Source: JBGQOG01 sp052113705
Lineage (GTDB): Bacteria; Pseudomonadota; Alphaproteobacteria; Rhodobacterales; Rhodobacteraceae
Assembly: GCF_052113705.1 (NCBI RefSeq)
Contig: NZ_JBGQOG010000006.1
Coordinates: 1 to 64,000, forward strand
Length of the DNA stretch: 64,000 bases
Direction: 5' to 3'
In this document: positions 43,868 through 51,926 of the stretch, piece by piece
How positions within the stretch are numbered: position 1 is the first letter of the stretch
Layout: every line of letters begins with the position of its first letter
Notes under the pieces: model-generated
Seen by the model: only the letters and a program-made list of their open reading frames with translations
Told to the model about the DNA's origin: nothing
Database searches by the model: none
Translations under genes and position numbers: made by a program

Positions 43868-43901
43868 TGGCCTCGCAAACCCCGATCAAAAGGAGATCAC
43901 C

Positions 43902-44600
43902 ATGCGTCGGATTCACGACAAAATGCTGCGCGGCCAGACCCGCATGGGTTGGCTGGACAGTTTTCACAGCTTCTCCTTTGGCAGCTTCAGCGATCCGGCG
44001 CGGATGGGACTTGGCCCGCTGCGGGTGGTGAATGAGGATTTCATCATCCCCGGCGCCGGGTTCGCGCCGCATGATCACGCCGATATGGACATCCTCACCT
44101 ATGTCCTCTCGGGGCGGATCGCGCATGAAGACAGCCTCGGCCACCGGGCGGAACTCGGCCCGGATGAGCTGCAGATGATGACCGCCGGATCGGGGATCAC
44201 CCATGCCGAGATGAACCCCTCGGAGACGGAGGGCACGCATCTCTATCAGATCTGGATCATGCCCGATGCGGGGGGCGGCGCGCCCGCCTATCAGCAACTG
44301 GCGCTCGATCCCGATCTGGGGCGCGGGGCGCTGGCGGTGATTGCCAGCGGGCGGCAAGAGGCGCCGGTGCGGCTGAACTCGGGCACCGATCTTTACCGCG
44401 CGCGGCTGGTCGCGGGGGATGCGGTGCCGCTGGCGGTGGCGCCGGGGCGGCATGGCTTTGCGCAGATCCTGAGCGGCATTGCCGAGGTGGAGGGCGAGCG
44501 GCTGAGCGCCGGGGATGCGCTGGAGTTCCGCGACACCGCGCCGATGGAATTGGTCTGGCAGACCGCGGGCGAGATGCTTTTCTTTGATCTGCCGCGGTAA
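43902..44600 (+). CDS. Pirin-like quercetin dioxygenase family protein (YhaK/YhhW type)
   Basis: A 232-residue two-cupin protein. The metal site is in the N-terminal cupin: FAPHDHADMDILTYVLSG and GSGITHAEMNPSE (His, His, His, Glu). E. coli YhhW oxidises quercetin in vitro. Next to a hydroquinone-type dioxygenase it may handle an aromatic or quinone by-product (inference). AAAAGGAGATCACC precedes the ATG. A terminator at 44631-44665 ends the operon. Confidence 0.88.
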   Translation: MRRIHDKMLRGQTRMGWLDSFHSFSFGSFSDPARMGLGPLRVVNEDFIIPGAGFAPHDHADMDILTYVLSGRIAHEDSLGHRAELGPDELQMMTAGSGITHAEMNPSETEGTHLYQIWIMPDAGGGAPAYQQLALDPDLGRGALAVIASGRQEAPVRLNSGTDLYRARLVAGDAVPLAVAPGRHGFAQILSGIAEVEGERLSAGDALEFRDTAPMELVWQTAGEMLFFDLPR

Positions 44601-44630
44601 ATCCGGTGGCTCTAAACCCAACCGTATCAA

Positions 44631-44665
44631 GGGGGTAGCGACACAAGCGTCGCTGCCCCCATTTT
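44631..44665 (+). terminator. Terminator of the ring-cleavage operon
   Basis: GGGGGTAGCGAC (44631-44642), loop ACAAGC, GTCGCTGCCCCC (44649-44660): 12 pairs with one G-T, then ATTTTC. It lies 30 bases after the pirin stop. Confidence 0.75.
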
Positions 44666-44770
44666 CTTGGAAAAAAATCTCGCGCGCCGATGGGATTATT
44701 TCCCGCCCCCCTGCGTCATCTCTCTCAGAAGCGCAAAACCCCGCTTCGCCCTTTTCAGGAGGAAGACCAG

Positions 44771-45145
44771 ATGACCCGATTTCTGACCATGACCGCAGCC
44801 CTCGCGCTGCTCGCCGCCCCCGCCTTTGCCGAAATGGCGCCGATGACCGCGCAATCGAGCGCAGGCGAAATCCTGACCGATATGCAGGGCATGTCCCTCT
44901 ATACCTTCGACAAGGACACGAAGGGCATGTCGATGTGCGAAGGCGATTGCTTGGCGAAATGGCCCGCCGCCACCGCCGGGGCCGAGGATAAGCCGATGGG
45001 TGACTATGACATCATCACCCGCGCCGATGGCACACGGCAATGGACCTACAAGGGCATGCCGCTCTATACATGGGTCAAGGATGCCACCGCGGGCGATGTG
45101 ACCGGCGACGGCGTCGGCGGGGTCTGGCATCTGGCCCGCCCGTAA
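44771..45145 (+). CDS. Exported YxFxxD-repeat protein (COG4315)
   Basis: A 124-residue protein with a signal peptide (MTRFLTMTAALALLAAPAFA, cleavage before EMAPM) and no lipobox Cys. The mature part contains the two characteristic repeats of this predicted-lipoprotein family: LYTFDKD and LYTWVKD, with a CEGDCLAKWP Cys pair between them. Function is unknown; homologues often sit beside ECF sigma factors, as here. CAGGAGGAAGACCAG precedes the ATG. The sigma gene starts 16 bases downstream. Confidence 0.87.
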   Translation: MTRFLTMTAALALLAAPAFAEMAPMTAQSSAGEILTDMQGMSLYTFDKDTKGMSMCEGDCLAKWPAATAGAEDKPMGDYDIITRADGTRQWTYKGMPLYTWVKDATAGDVTGDGVGGVWHLARP

Positions 45146-45161
45146 CAAGGTCAGACCTGCG

Positions 45162-45695
45162 ATGAGCCTGTTTCTGGATCAGATCGAAGCGGCGATTCCG
45201 GCGCTCAGGCGCTATGCGATTGCGCTGTTGCGCGACCGCGAAAGCGCCGATGATCTGGTGCAGGATTGTCTGGAGCGGGCCGTTGCCCAAAGCGCCAGCT
45301 GGCGCGGCGACGGTCCGGTTCAGGCCTGGCTCTTCCGGATCTTGCTCAACCGTCACCGCGATCTCATCCGGCGCGCCCCCGCACGCGGGGTACTGGTCGC
45401 GGTGACGGACCTGTCCGCCGAGCCTTCAGCGCCCGGCGGGCAGGACGGCCACCTCGCCCTGCGCGAGGTGCATGAGGCGATGGGCCGTCTGCCATTGGAT
45501 CAACGGGCGGCGCTTCTTCTTGTGGCGGTCGAGGGCAAGAGCTTTGACGAGGCGGCAGAGCTTTTGGGGATACCCAAGGGCACGCTGATGTCACGGCTCG
45601 CCCGCGGCCGCGCCACCCTTCGCCAATTGACCGGACGCGGCGGTGCGCCGGATCCGGTGACCGGCCCCTTCTCCGACACCCATGCAACGAGATGA
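45162..45695 (+). CDS. ECF-type RNA polymerase sigma factor
   Basis: A 177-residue sigma-70 family protein with only regions 2 and 4. Region 2 is IPALRRYAIALLRDRESADDL with VQDCLERA. Region 4 has LPLDQRAALLLVAVEGKSFD and GIPKGTLMSRLARGRATL. It overlaps the anti-sigma gene by ATGA, the normal arrangement for release-controlled sigma factors. Its likely targets include the YxFxxD gene upstream (inference). Confidence 0.92.
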   Translation: MSLFLDQIEAAIPALRRYAIALLRDRESADDLVQDCLERAVAQSASWRGDGPVQAWLFRILLNRHRDLIRRAPARGVLVAVTDLSAEPSAPGGQDGHLALREVHEAMGRLPLDQRAALLLVAVEGKSFDEAAELLGIPKGTLMSRLARGRATLRQLTGRGGAPDPVTGPFSDTHATR

Positions 45696-46486
45696 CAATG
45701 CCCCTGAATGACGACGATCTGCTGCGCTACCTCGACCCGGGCCTGCCCGAGGCCGAACGCGCGGCGCTGGACCGGGCGCTGGCGGATGATCCGGCAGGCC
45801 GGGCAGCGATCGCCGATTGGCAGCGGCAGGATGCGGCGCTGCGCGCGCTTTATGAGCCGGTGCTGGATGAGCCCCTGCCCGCCCGCCACACCGCCGTGCT
45901 GGAGCGCGCCCGCGCCCGGCCCGCCCCGCCTCCGGCGTGGCAACGGGGTCTCTGGGCCAGCGGCCTCGCGGCGGCGCTGGTGCTGGCGGTGGGCGGCGGC
46001 TGGGTCGCGCGCGGGATGACGGATGCCCGCACGGCCACGCGGACGCCCGGTGAAAGCGGCCCGCTGACCGTGGCGCATGCCGCGATGCGTGCCTTTGACA
46101 CCTATACGGTCGAGGTGCGCCACCCGGTCGAGGTGACCGTGGCGGAAGAGGCGCATCTGAACAGCTGGATGTCCAAGCGTCTGGGCCACGACATCCGGCC
46201 ACCGGATTTCGCCAGCGCCGGATTCAGCCTGCTGGGCGGCCGCATCCTGCCCGCCGACAAGGGGCCGGCGGCGATGTATATGTATGAAAATGCCGCCGGT
46301 CAGCGGGTGACCCTCTATGTCGCCGCCGAGGGGATGGCCGCCGAAACCGCCTTTGAATTCTCGAGCAACGGGCCGACCCAGAGTTTCACCTGGATCGACC
46401 GTGATCTGAGCTATGCCGTGGTGGGCCAGATCCCGCGCGACAGCCTGCGCGCGATTGCGGTGGCGGCCTATGATCAGCTGATCTGA
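45692..46486 (+). CDS. Anti-sigma factor, membrane-bound
   Basis: A 264-residue protein. Residues 1-75 form a helical cytoplasmic domain (LNDDDLLRYLDPGLPEAERA) lacking the zinc-finger His-X3-Cys-X2-Cys motif. One membrane segment follows (about 88-107, SGLAAALVLAVGGG), and the periplasmic domain runs to the end. It resembles RskA/ChrR-less anti-sigma proteins annotated as transmembrane transcriptional regulators. ATG 45692 overlaps the sigma stop; ATG 45698 is an alternative. Confidence 0.87.
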   Translation: MTMPLNDDDLLRYLDPGLPEAERAALDRALADDPAGRAAIADWQRQDAALRALYEPVLDEPLPARHTAVLERARARPAPPPAWQRGLWASGLAAALVLAVGGGWVARGMTDARTATRTPGESGPLTVAHAAMRAFDTYTVEVRHPVEVTVAEEAHLNSWMSKRLGHDIRPPDFASAGFSLLGGRILPADKGPAAMYMYENAAGQRVTLYVAAEGMAAETAFEFSSNGPTQSFTWIDRDLSYAVVGQIPRDSLRAIAVAAYDQLI

Positions 46487-46500
46487 CCGCCCGCTTCCCC

Positions 46501-46532
46501 CGGCTCCCGTGCCCCCCGGCTCCCGTGCCCCC
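46501..46532. repeat. Perfect 16-bp tandem duplication
   Basis: CGGCTCCCGTGCCCCC occurs twice back to back (46501-46516 and 46517-46532), filling nearly all the 49 bases between the convergent anti-sigma and CysA genes. There is no terminator-type hairpin in this gap. Confidence 0.8.
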
Positions 46533-46535
46533 GTC

Positions 46536-47255
46536 TCAGGCCGTGATGAATTCCCGCACAAAGGGCGTTGCGGGGCGGGCGCGGATGTCGGCGGGCCGCC
46601 CGATCTGCTCGATCCGGCCCATCGACATCACCACCACCAGATCGGCCAGCTCCATCGCCTCTTCCTGATCATGGGTCACGAAAACCGTGGTCAGGCCGGT
46701 GGTGTCATGGATCTCGCGCAGCCCTTGCCGCAATTCGCGCCGCACGCGGGCATCAAGGGCACCGAAGGGTTCATCGAGGAGCAGCATCCGCGGCTCGATC
46801 GCCAGCGCGCGCGCGAGGGCCACCCGCTGCCGCTGCCCGCCCGAAAGCTGGCTGGGATAGCGGCTGCCGATCTGCGGCAGCTGGATCAGCTCCAGCAGTT
46901 TCGTCACCCGGCGGGTGATTTCCGCCGCCGGGGGCCGGGTGGCGCGGGGCCGCGCGCGCAGGCCATAGGCGATGTTTTCAAACACCGTCATGTGGCGGAA
47001 AAGCGCGTAGGACTGGAACACAAAGCCCGCCCGCCGTTCCTGCACGCTGAGCCCGGTGGCATCTGATCCGTCAAAAAGCACCCGCCCCGATGTTGGAAAT
47101 TCCAGCCCGCCCAAGATGCGCAACAGCGTGGTTTTGCCCGAGCCCGAGGGCCCCAGAAGCGCCACCAGCGCGCCGGAGGGAATGGACAGGCTGACCGGAT
47201 GCAGCGCGGTGGTTGCGCCGAATTCTTTAGCGATTTCATCAATGTCGATGTGCAT
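46536..47255 (-). CDS. cysA: Sulfate/thiosulfate ABC transporter ATPase, short form
   Basis: A 239-residue ATPase with all motifs: Walker A GPSGSGKTT near residue 36, Q-loop VFQSYALFRHM, signature LSGGQRQRVALARAL, Walker B MLLLDEPFGALD, and switch His FVTHDQEEA. It matches CysA closely up to PATPFVREFITA, then stops. The C-terminal TOBE-type regulatory domain of usual CysA proteins (about 340-365 residues) is missing. The start MHIDIDEIAKEFG overlaps the cysW stop region. A continuing upstream open frame (to 47300) is inside cysW. Confidence 0.9.
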   Translation of the reverse strand: MHIDIDEIAKEFGATTALHPVSLSIPSGALVALLGPSGSGKTTLLRILGGLEFPTSGRVLFDGSDATGLSVQERRAGFVFQSYALFRHMTVFENIAYGLRARPRATRPPAAEITRRVTKLLELIQLPQIGSRYPSQLSGGQRQRVALARALAIEPRMLLLDEPFGALDARVRRELRQGLREIHDTTGLTTVFVTHDQEEAMELADLVVVMSMGRIEQIGRPADIRARPATPFVREFITA

Positions 47256-47256
47256 C

Positions 47257-48141
47257 TTAAACTCCCTGACGGCGGTGATGGGCGGCGAGTTGATCGGCAT
47301 GTTTCCATTCCAGCAGGATCTTCACCCCCAGGGTCACGAGGGCCAGCACCGACAAAAGTGCCGCCATGGAAAAGGCCGCGATGGTGAGATATTCGTTGTA
47401 ATTCATCTCGATGGTGATCGGCATGGTGGCGGTCTGCCCCCGGATGCGGCCCGAGACGACGGCGACCGCGCCGAACTCTCCCATCGCGCGGGCATTGGCG
47501 AGGAGCACGCCATAGAGAAGTGCCCAGCGGATGTTCGGCAGCGTCACCGTGCGAAACACCCGCCAGCCGCCCGCGCCCAGCGTCAGCGCCGCCTCTTCCT
47601 CGGCCCGGCCCTGCTCGATCATCACCGGAATGATCTCGCGCGCGATGAAGGGGAAGGTGATGAAGGTGGTGGCAAGGACGAGGCCCGGCAGCGCGAAAAT
47701 CACCGGAAAGCCGCTGGCGACGAGATAGCCGCCGAGGCTGGAATGCGCGCCGAGAAGCAGGACGAGGCAGAGGCCCGCGACCACGGGCGAGACCGAAAAC
47801 GGCAGGTCGATCAGGGTAATCAGCAGCGCCTTGCCCGGAAAATCGAATTTGGTGATCGCCCAGGCGGCGGCGAGGCCGAAGAGGATGTTGAGCGGCAGCG
47901 CCAGCGCGGTGACAGTGAGTGTCAGCCGCACCGCCGAAGCCGCATCCGGCGTGGCGAGCGCGGCGAGTGCCGCCATCGGCCCTTTGGCCAGCGCCTCGGC
48001 AAAGACCACGAACAGGGGCGCGAAGAGGAGGAGCGCCAGTACCGCGACGGTGCCAAGGATCAGCAGGCGGCGGAGCCAGGGTGCCTCTTCGGTGGGGGCG
48101 CGAAAGCGATGCGCCGCAGTGGGGGGAGCAAGGTCAGACAA
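47257..48141 (-). CDS. cysW: Sulfate/thiosulfate ABC transporter permease CysW
   Basis: A 294-residue inner-membrane permease with about six segments and the EAA loop (AALTLGAGGWRVFRTVTLPN). GEFGAVAVVSGRIRGQT is typical of CysW. I place the start at a TTG (48141), giving (M)SDLAPPTAAHRF, because GGAGGATTGGCC lies directly before it and the TTG overlaps the cysT stop. The frame remains open upstream but only within cysT. It pairs with CysT to form the channel. Confidence 0.88.
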   Translation of the reverse strand: MSDLAPPTAAHRFRAPTEEAPWLRRLLILGTVAVLALLLFAPLFVVFAEALAKGPMAALAALATPDAASAVRLTLTVTALALPLNILFGLAAAWAITKFDFPGKALLITLIDLPFSVSPVVAGLCLVLLLGAHSSLGGYLVASGFPVIFALPGLVLATTFITFPFIAREIIPVMIEQGRAEEEAALTLGAGGWRVFRTVTLPNIRWALLYGVLLANARAMGEFGAVAVVSGRIRGQTATMPITIEMNYNEYLTIAAFSMAALLSVLALVTLGVKILLEWKHADQLAAHHRRQGV

Positions 48142-48967
48142 GGCCAATCCTCCGGCGGGTCCAGATCTGGACGAGGTTGAGCGCCAGCAAAAGCGCGAAG
48201 GAAATGAACAGCATGGCAATGCCGATGGCCGCCGCGCCGTCATAGTTGAACTCTTCCAGCCGGATGACGATGAGCAGCGGCGCGATCTCGGTTTTCAGCG
48301 GGATATTCCCGGCGATGAAGATGACCGAACCATACTCCCCCACCCCGCGCGCGAGGCTGAGGGCAAAGCCGGTCATCGCGGCGGGGGTCAGCATCGGCAG
48401 AATGATCCGGCGGATCGTATAGGCGCGGCTGGCGCCCAATGTGGCCGAGGCCTCCTCGACCTCGCGGTCGATCTCTTCCATCACCGGCTGCAGGGTGCGG
48501 GTGACAAAGGGCAGGCCGACAAAGACCAGCGCGATCAGGATGCCCCATTGGCTATAGGCGATCTTCAGCCCGAAGTCCTTGGCAAGGCTGCCAAAAGCAC
48601 CATTCGGGGCATAGAGCGTGGTCAGCGCGATCCCCGCCACGGCAGTGGGCAAGGCGAAGGGCAGATCCACCGCCGCATCGATCAGCCGCCGCCCCGGAAA
48701 GTGGTAGCGCACAAGGATCCAGGCCAGCACCGCGCCAAAGATCAGGTTGATCAGCGCCGCGAAGGCCGCGAGGCGGAACGACAGCGCGAGCGCCGCCCAG
48801 GTCCGCTCATTATGCACCGCCTGCCAGAGCGGGACCGGCCCGAAGGCCAGCCCCTTTCCCAAAAGCGCGCCGATCGGCAGGATCACGATCAGGCCCAGCA
48901 GGGCGAGGGTGATCCCCATCGACAGGCCAAAGCCCGGCAGCGCGGAACGGGGGGTGAAACTACGCAT
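48134..48967 (-). CDS. cysT: Sulfate/thiosulfate ABC transporter permease CysT
   Basis: A 277-residue permease with about six segments: MGITLALLGLIVILPIGALL first, EAA loop ASATLGASRAYTIRRIILPM, and GVGEYGSVIFIAGNIPLKTE near residue 215, diagnostic for CysT/CysU. It begins six bases after the stop of the binding-protein gene. It overlaps cysW by eight bases. Confidence 0.92.
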   Translation of the reverse strand: MRSFTPRSALPGFGLSMGITLALLGLIVILPIGALLGKGLAFGPVPLWQAVHNERTWAALALSFRLAAFAALINLIFGAVLAWILVRYHFPGRRLIDAAVDLPFALPTAVAGIALTTLYAPNGAFGSLAKDFGLKIAYSQWGILIALVFVGLPFVTRTLQPVMEEIDREVEEASATLGASRAYTIRRIILPMLTPAAMTGFALSLARGVGEYGSVIFIAGNIPLKTEIAPLLIVIRLEEFNYDGAAAIGIAMLFISFALLLALNLVQIWTRRRIGLV

Positions 48968-48973
48968 GGGCCC

Positions 48974-49966
48974 TCACTTCGCGGTGTAGATCTGGTCAAA
49001 GATGCCGCCATCGCCGAACTGTTCGGGCTGCACCTTGGCCCAGCCGCCGAGATCGTCGATGGTCACCAGATCCAGCTTCGGAAACCGGGCGACATCGGCC
49101 GGATCCGCCTTGGACGCGTCCCAGCCACGGTAGTAATGTTTGAAGGCCAGCGCCTGCCCCTCCGGCGTATAGAGGAAATCGAGATAGGCATTGGCGAGCG
49201 CCCGCTGATCCTCGGATTTGATGTTCGCCTCGACCAGCGCCACCGGCGGCTCGGCCAGAACCGAGACGCTGGGGACCACGATCTCGAACTGATCGGCGCC
49301 CAACTCATCGAGTGCCAGATAGGCCTCGTTTTCCCAGGCCAAGAGCACATCGCCCATGCCGCGTTGGGCGAAAGTGGTGGTGGCGCCACGCGCGCCGGTA
49401 TCCAGCACCGGCACATGTTTGAAAAGATCACCAAGGAAGGCTTTGGGATCCTTGCCGTTTTTCTCGGCCCAGGCCCAGGCGGCAAGGTAATTCCAGCGCG
49501 CACCGCCAGAGGTTTTCGGGTTGGGCGTGATCACCTCCACCCCGTCCTGCACCAGATCGCCCCAGTCCTTGATCCCCTTGGGGTTCCCCGCCCGCACCAG
49601 AAACACGATGGTTGAGGTATAGGGCGAGGAATTGTGCGGCCGCGCCGCCTGCCAGTCGGCGGGGAGTTTCCCCGCCGCCGCGATCTTGTCGATGTCGGAG
49701 GCCAAAGCCAGCGTCACCACCTGCGCATCCAGCCCCTCGATCACCGCGCGGGCCTGCGCACCGGAACCGCCGTGGCTGGTCTGCAACTCAGGGGCCGGAT
49801 GCCCTGCCGCCTGCCATTCCTTGGCAAAGACCTCATTCACCTCGCGGTAAAGTTCCCGCGTCGGGTCATAGGAGACGTTCAGGAGGCTCTCGGCATGGGC
49901 GGGCTGCCAGAGGCCCGACGCCAGCGAGAGCGCCAGCGCCGCCGCGAGGGTCAGCGTGGAAAACAT
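48974..49966 (-). CDS. sbp: Sulfate/thiosulfate-binding periplasmic protein
   Basis: A 330-residue protein with a signal peptide (MFSTLTLAAALALSLASG, cleavage near AHA-ESL). The mature part begins LLNVSYDPTRELYREVNEVF, the Sbp/CysP signature. SHGGSGAQARAVIEGLDAQV and NPKTSGGARWNYLAAWAWA follow. I chose ATG 49966 (CCGAGGCGGGG upstream) because it places the signal peptide at the N-terminus. The same frame is open for 300 bases more and contains two earlier plausible starts; see the next entry. Confidence 0.9.
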   Translation of the reverse strand: MFSTLTLAAALALSLASGLWQPAHAESLLNVSYDPTRELYREVNEVFAKEWQAAGHPAPELQTSHGGSGAQARAVIEGLDAQVVTLALASDIDKIAAAGKLPADWQAARPHNSSPYTSTIVFLVRAGNPKGIKDWGDLVQDGVEVITPNPKTSGGARWNYLAAWAWAEKNGKDPKAFLGDLFKHVPVLDTGARGATTTFAQRGMGDVLLAWENEAYLALDELGADQFEIVVPSVSVLAEPPVALVEANIKSEDQRALANAYLDFLYTPEGQALAFKHYYRGWDASKADPADVARFPKLDLVTIDDLGGWAKVQPEQFGDGGIFDQIYTAK

Positions 49967-50266
49967 CCCCGCCTCGGAAAAGCTGCGGCGGGACAGGGCG
50001 CGCGGCTCTGCCGCCTGACGGACCTGCGCCACCGGCCAGCCGGTCAGGCTGCGCCCGCCGGTCGAGATGGTGGCGCGGCCATCGGGCAGATGCCGCAGCA
50101 AGGGGCCCTGGGCGCTGACATGGCTGCCGATGGTGATGGTGGTGAACATTTCAATTTTCTCCGGATTCAACAGATTTTGCCGTTCGGCTTTCGGGGCAAG
50201 CCCGGCGAAGGACAGGATGGGGGCAAGGCCAAGGATCGTGTGGCCGTGAAGGAAATGCAGGCTCAT
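49967..50266 (-). other. In-frame upstream open segment with two extra starts before sbp
   Basis: The sbp frame has no stop back to beyond 50266. An ATG at 50266 (MSLHFLHGHTILGLAPILSF) overlaps the stop of the upstream gene as ATGA and has GGAGGGCCGCGC before it. An ATG at 50149 (MFTTITIGSHVSAQG, then RHLPDGRATISTGG) follows GGAGAAAATTGAA. The GSHVSAQG part looks like a small conserved domain. Either these encode one or two small proteins whose stop has been lost, or sbp has an odd 100-residue extension. Confidence 0.5.
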
Positions 50267-50619
50267 GCGCGGCCCTCCCTGCTCAGATCGGGGCTCAGAT
50301 CGGGGCGCAGATCGGGGGCATGGCGGCCGGTCATCGGCACCACCTCGACGCGCCAGTCGCGCGGGTCGCGGTTGCGCAGAAGGTCGGCCACCGCCTCCTC
50401 GGGGGCGCGGCTGTACAAGACCAGCGGCTGGCCCGAAATGCTGTGCGGTTTGCCGCTGGCGCGGTGGATCAGACGGATCCTGCAGCAGGGCGTTGCCATC
50501 CGGTGCATCGGCTGCAGCGCGGCTTGGGCAAGGGTCCCCCATTCAGGACGCCCCATGTCAGGGTGCCCCATATCAGGTCGGGAGCCATGCCGGGCCGGGG
50601 CGGTGATCGCGTAGGTCAT
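50263..50619 (-). CDS. Small conserved hypothetical protein upstream of sbp
   Basis: A 118-residue basic protein. The first 45 residues are repetitive (DMGHPDMGRPEWG). Residues about 46-96 look like a conserved domain (RIRLIHRASGKPHSISG, LLRNRDPRDWRVEVV). The tail repeats DLRPDLSPDLS. AGGAGAACCCG precedes the ATG at 50619. It is the first gene of the sulfur-transport unit and is coupled by ATGA to the segment before sbp. Function is unknown. Confidence 0.6.
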   Translation of the reverse strand: MTYAITAPARHGSRPDMGHPDMGRPEWGTLAQAALQPMHRMATPCCRIRLIHRASGKPHSISGQPLVLYSRAPEEAVADLLRNRDPRDWRVEVVPMTGRHAPDLRPDLSPDLSREGRA

Positions 50620-50675
50620 CGGGTTCTCCTGTCGTCTGAGAGGCAGGCCACCATGGCGCCGCCTACCCTTTAATT

Positions 50676-50732
50676 ACGACGGAGTTAGTCGTGTTTCGCA
50701 AGAGTTAAATCACGCTCTTTTTGGTCGTGATT
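50676..50732. promoter_or_regulatory. Two inverted repeats in the promoter region of the sulfur-transport unit
   Basis: ACGAC-N7-GTCGT (50676-50692) and AATCACG-N11-CGTGATT (50708-50732) lie in an A/T-rich stretch between the Rrf2 gene and the transport unit. They are 57 and 89 bases upstream of the unit's first ATG. They are candidate operators, most simply for the adjacent Rrf2 protein. Confidence 0.55.
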
Positions 50733-50800
50733 ATAGAATTGAATTCTCCCACCCCAAGGCGGAATCACTCAAGCGTCTGGAATGTATGGTGAAATAAACC

Positions 50801-51262
50801 CTACCCGAGGGCGGGCGCGTCCAGAACCTGTGCCGCAACCGGCGCAGAGCGCACCAGATCTGCCAGAGTCAGGGATTCGATCAGCACGAGATAGGACCAG
50901 AACAGCTCGGCAAACACCTTGCGGATGCGGCAGCTTTCCTCGTCGCTGCAATCCTCGCAGCGCTGATAACTGCCGCGCGACAGGCAGGGCAGCGGCGCGA
51001 TCGGACCGTCGATCAGACGCAGCAATTCCGAGACAGAGACGGTCTCCGGCTCTTTGATCATCGCATAGCCGCCCATCCGGCCCCGGGTCGAGGCGAGGAT
51101 GCCGGCGTTGCGCACTTCCAGCAGAATATGCTCCAGAAATCTTTTGGGCGTGCCCGAGCGGCTGGCGATCTCTTCGATGCGCAAAGACTTGCCCTCTCCG
51201 GCCCGCTCATCGGCCAGCACCATCAGTGCCTTGAGGGCATATTTCATCTTTTGCGTGATCAT
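50801..51262 (-). CDS. Rrf2-family transcriptional regulator with cysteine cluster
   Basis: A 153-residue winged-helix regulator beginning MITQKMKYALKALMVLADER. Recognition helix region: IEEIASRSGTPKRFLEHILL. GRMGGYAMIKEPETVSV is the Rrf2 wing. Four cysteines in PCLSRGSYQRCEDCSDEESC (residues about 94-113) could hold an Fe-S cluster or sense thiols, as in IscR/CymR relatives. It stands upstream of, and on the same strand as, the sulfate/thiosulfate transporter, so a sulfur-status regulator is likely (inference). Confidence 0.88.
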   Translation of the reverse strand: MITQKMKYALKALMVLADERAGEGKSLRIEEIASRSGTPKRFLEHILLEVRNAGILASTRGRMGGYAMIKEPETVSVSELLRLIDGPIAPLPCLSRGSYQRCEDCSDEESCRIRKVFAELFWSYLVLIESLTLADLVRSAPVAAQVLDAPALG

Positions 51263-51437
51263 GGATCAGACCTAGGCCGAAATGCCGCGAGAATCAATCT
51301 TGACGCGCGGCCCTGCTGCGAATCCTGCATCAAATTCCGGTAATATACTGAAATACATACCTCTATTTAATCACGATAAATCTTGTAGATTTAAAGCGCA
51401 AAACTGTCATCATGAGGGGATGCAACGGAGGACGGGC

Positions 51438-51911
51438 ATGGAAACGCTGGATCTGATCGACCGCAAGATCATCGCCGAGCTGATGCGCGATGCGACGGTG
51501 CCGGTGGCGCAGATCGCGGACCGGGTGGGCCTGTCGCAGACGCCCTGCTGGAAACGCATCCAGAAACTTGAGGCGCAGGGGATCATCACCGGCCGGGTGG
51601 CACGGGTGGATGCGCGCGCCATCGGCTTTGGCCTGACAGTGTTTGTGGGAATCGAGGCGCCCGCGCATGATCCCGACTGGCGTGCGCTGTTTCTGGCGGC
51701 GCTGGACACGATGCCCGAGGTGATGAGCGCGCATCGGATGGCAGGGGCGATGGATTACCTCTTGCGCGTCGCGGTGCCGGACATGCCCGCCTATGATGCG
51801 TTTTACCTGCGGCTGACCGAGGCGGTGCCGATCCGCAATGTCACCTCGCATTTCGCGATGGAGACCCTGACCGAGCGCAGCGCCTATCCGATTGACACCC
51901 GCTCGCGCTGA
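51438..51911 (+). CDS. Lrp/AsnC-family regulator
   Basis: A 157-residue protein: N-terminal helix-turn-helix (LDLIDRKIIAELMRDATVPV, VGLSQTPCWKRIQKL), then the RAM effector-binding domain (GLTVFVGIEAPAHD). The start METLDLIDRK at 51438 follows ACGGAGGACGGGC; an ATG at 51420 is in frame but poorly placed. It is divergent from the Rrf2 gene across 175 bases and convergent with the inositol phosphatase gene. The ligand is probably an amino acid, as in the family. Confidence 0.9.
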   Translation: METLDLIDRKIIAELMRDATVPVAQIADRVGLSQTPCWKRIQKLEAQGIITGRVARVDARAIGFGLTVFVGIEAPAHDPDWRALFLAALDTMPEVMSAHRMAGAMDYLLRVAVPDMPAYDAFYLRLTEAVPIRNVTSHFAMETLTERSAYPIDTRSR

Positions 51912-51926
51912 TCGCGGGCCCAGGGT

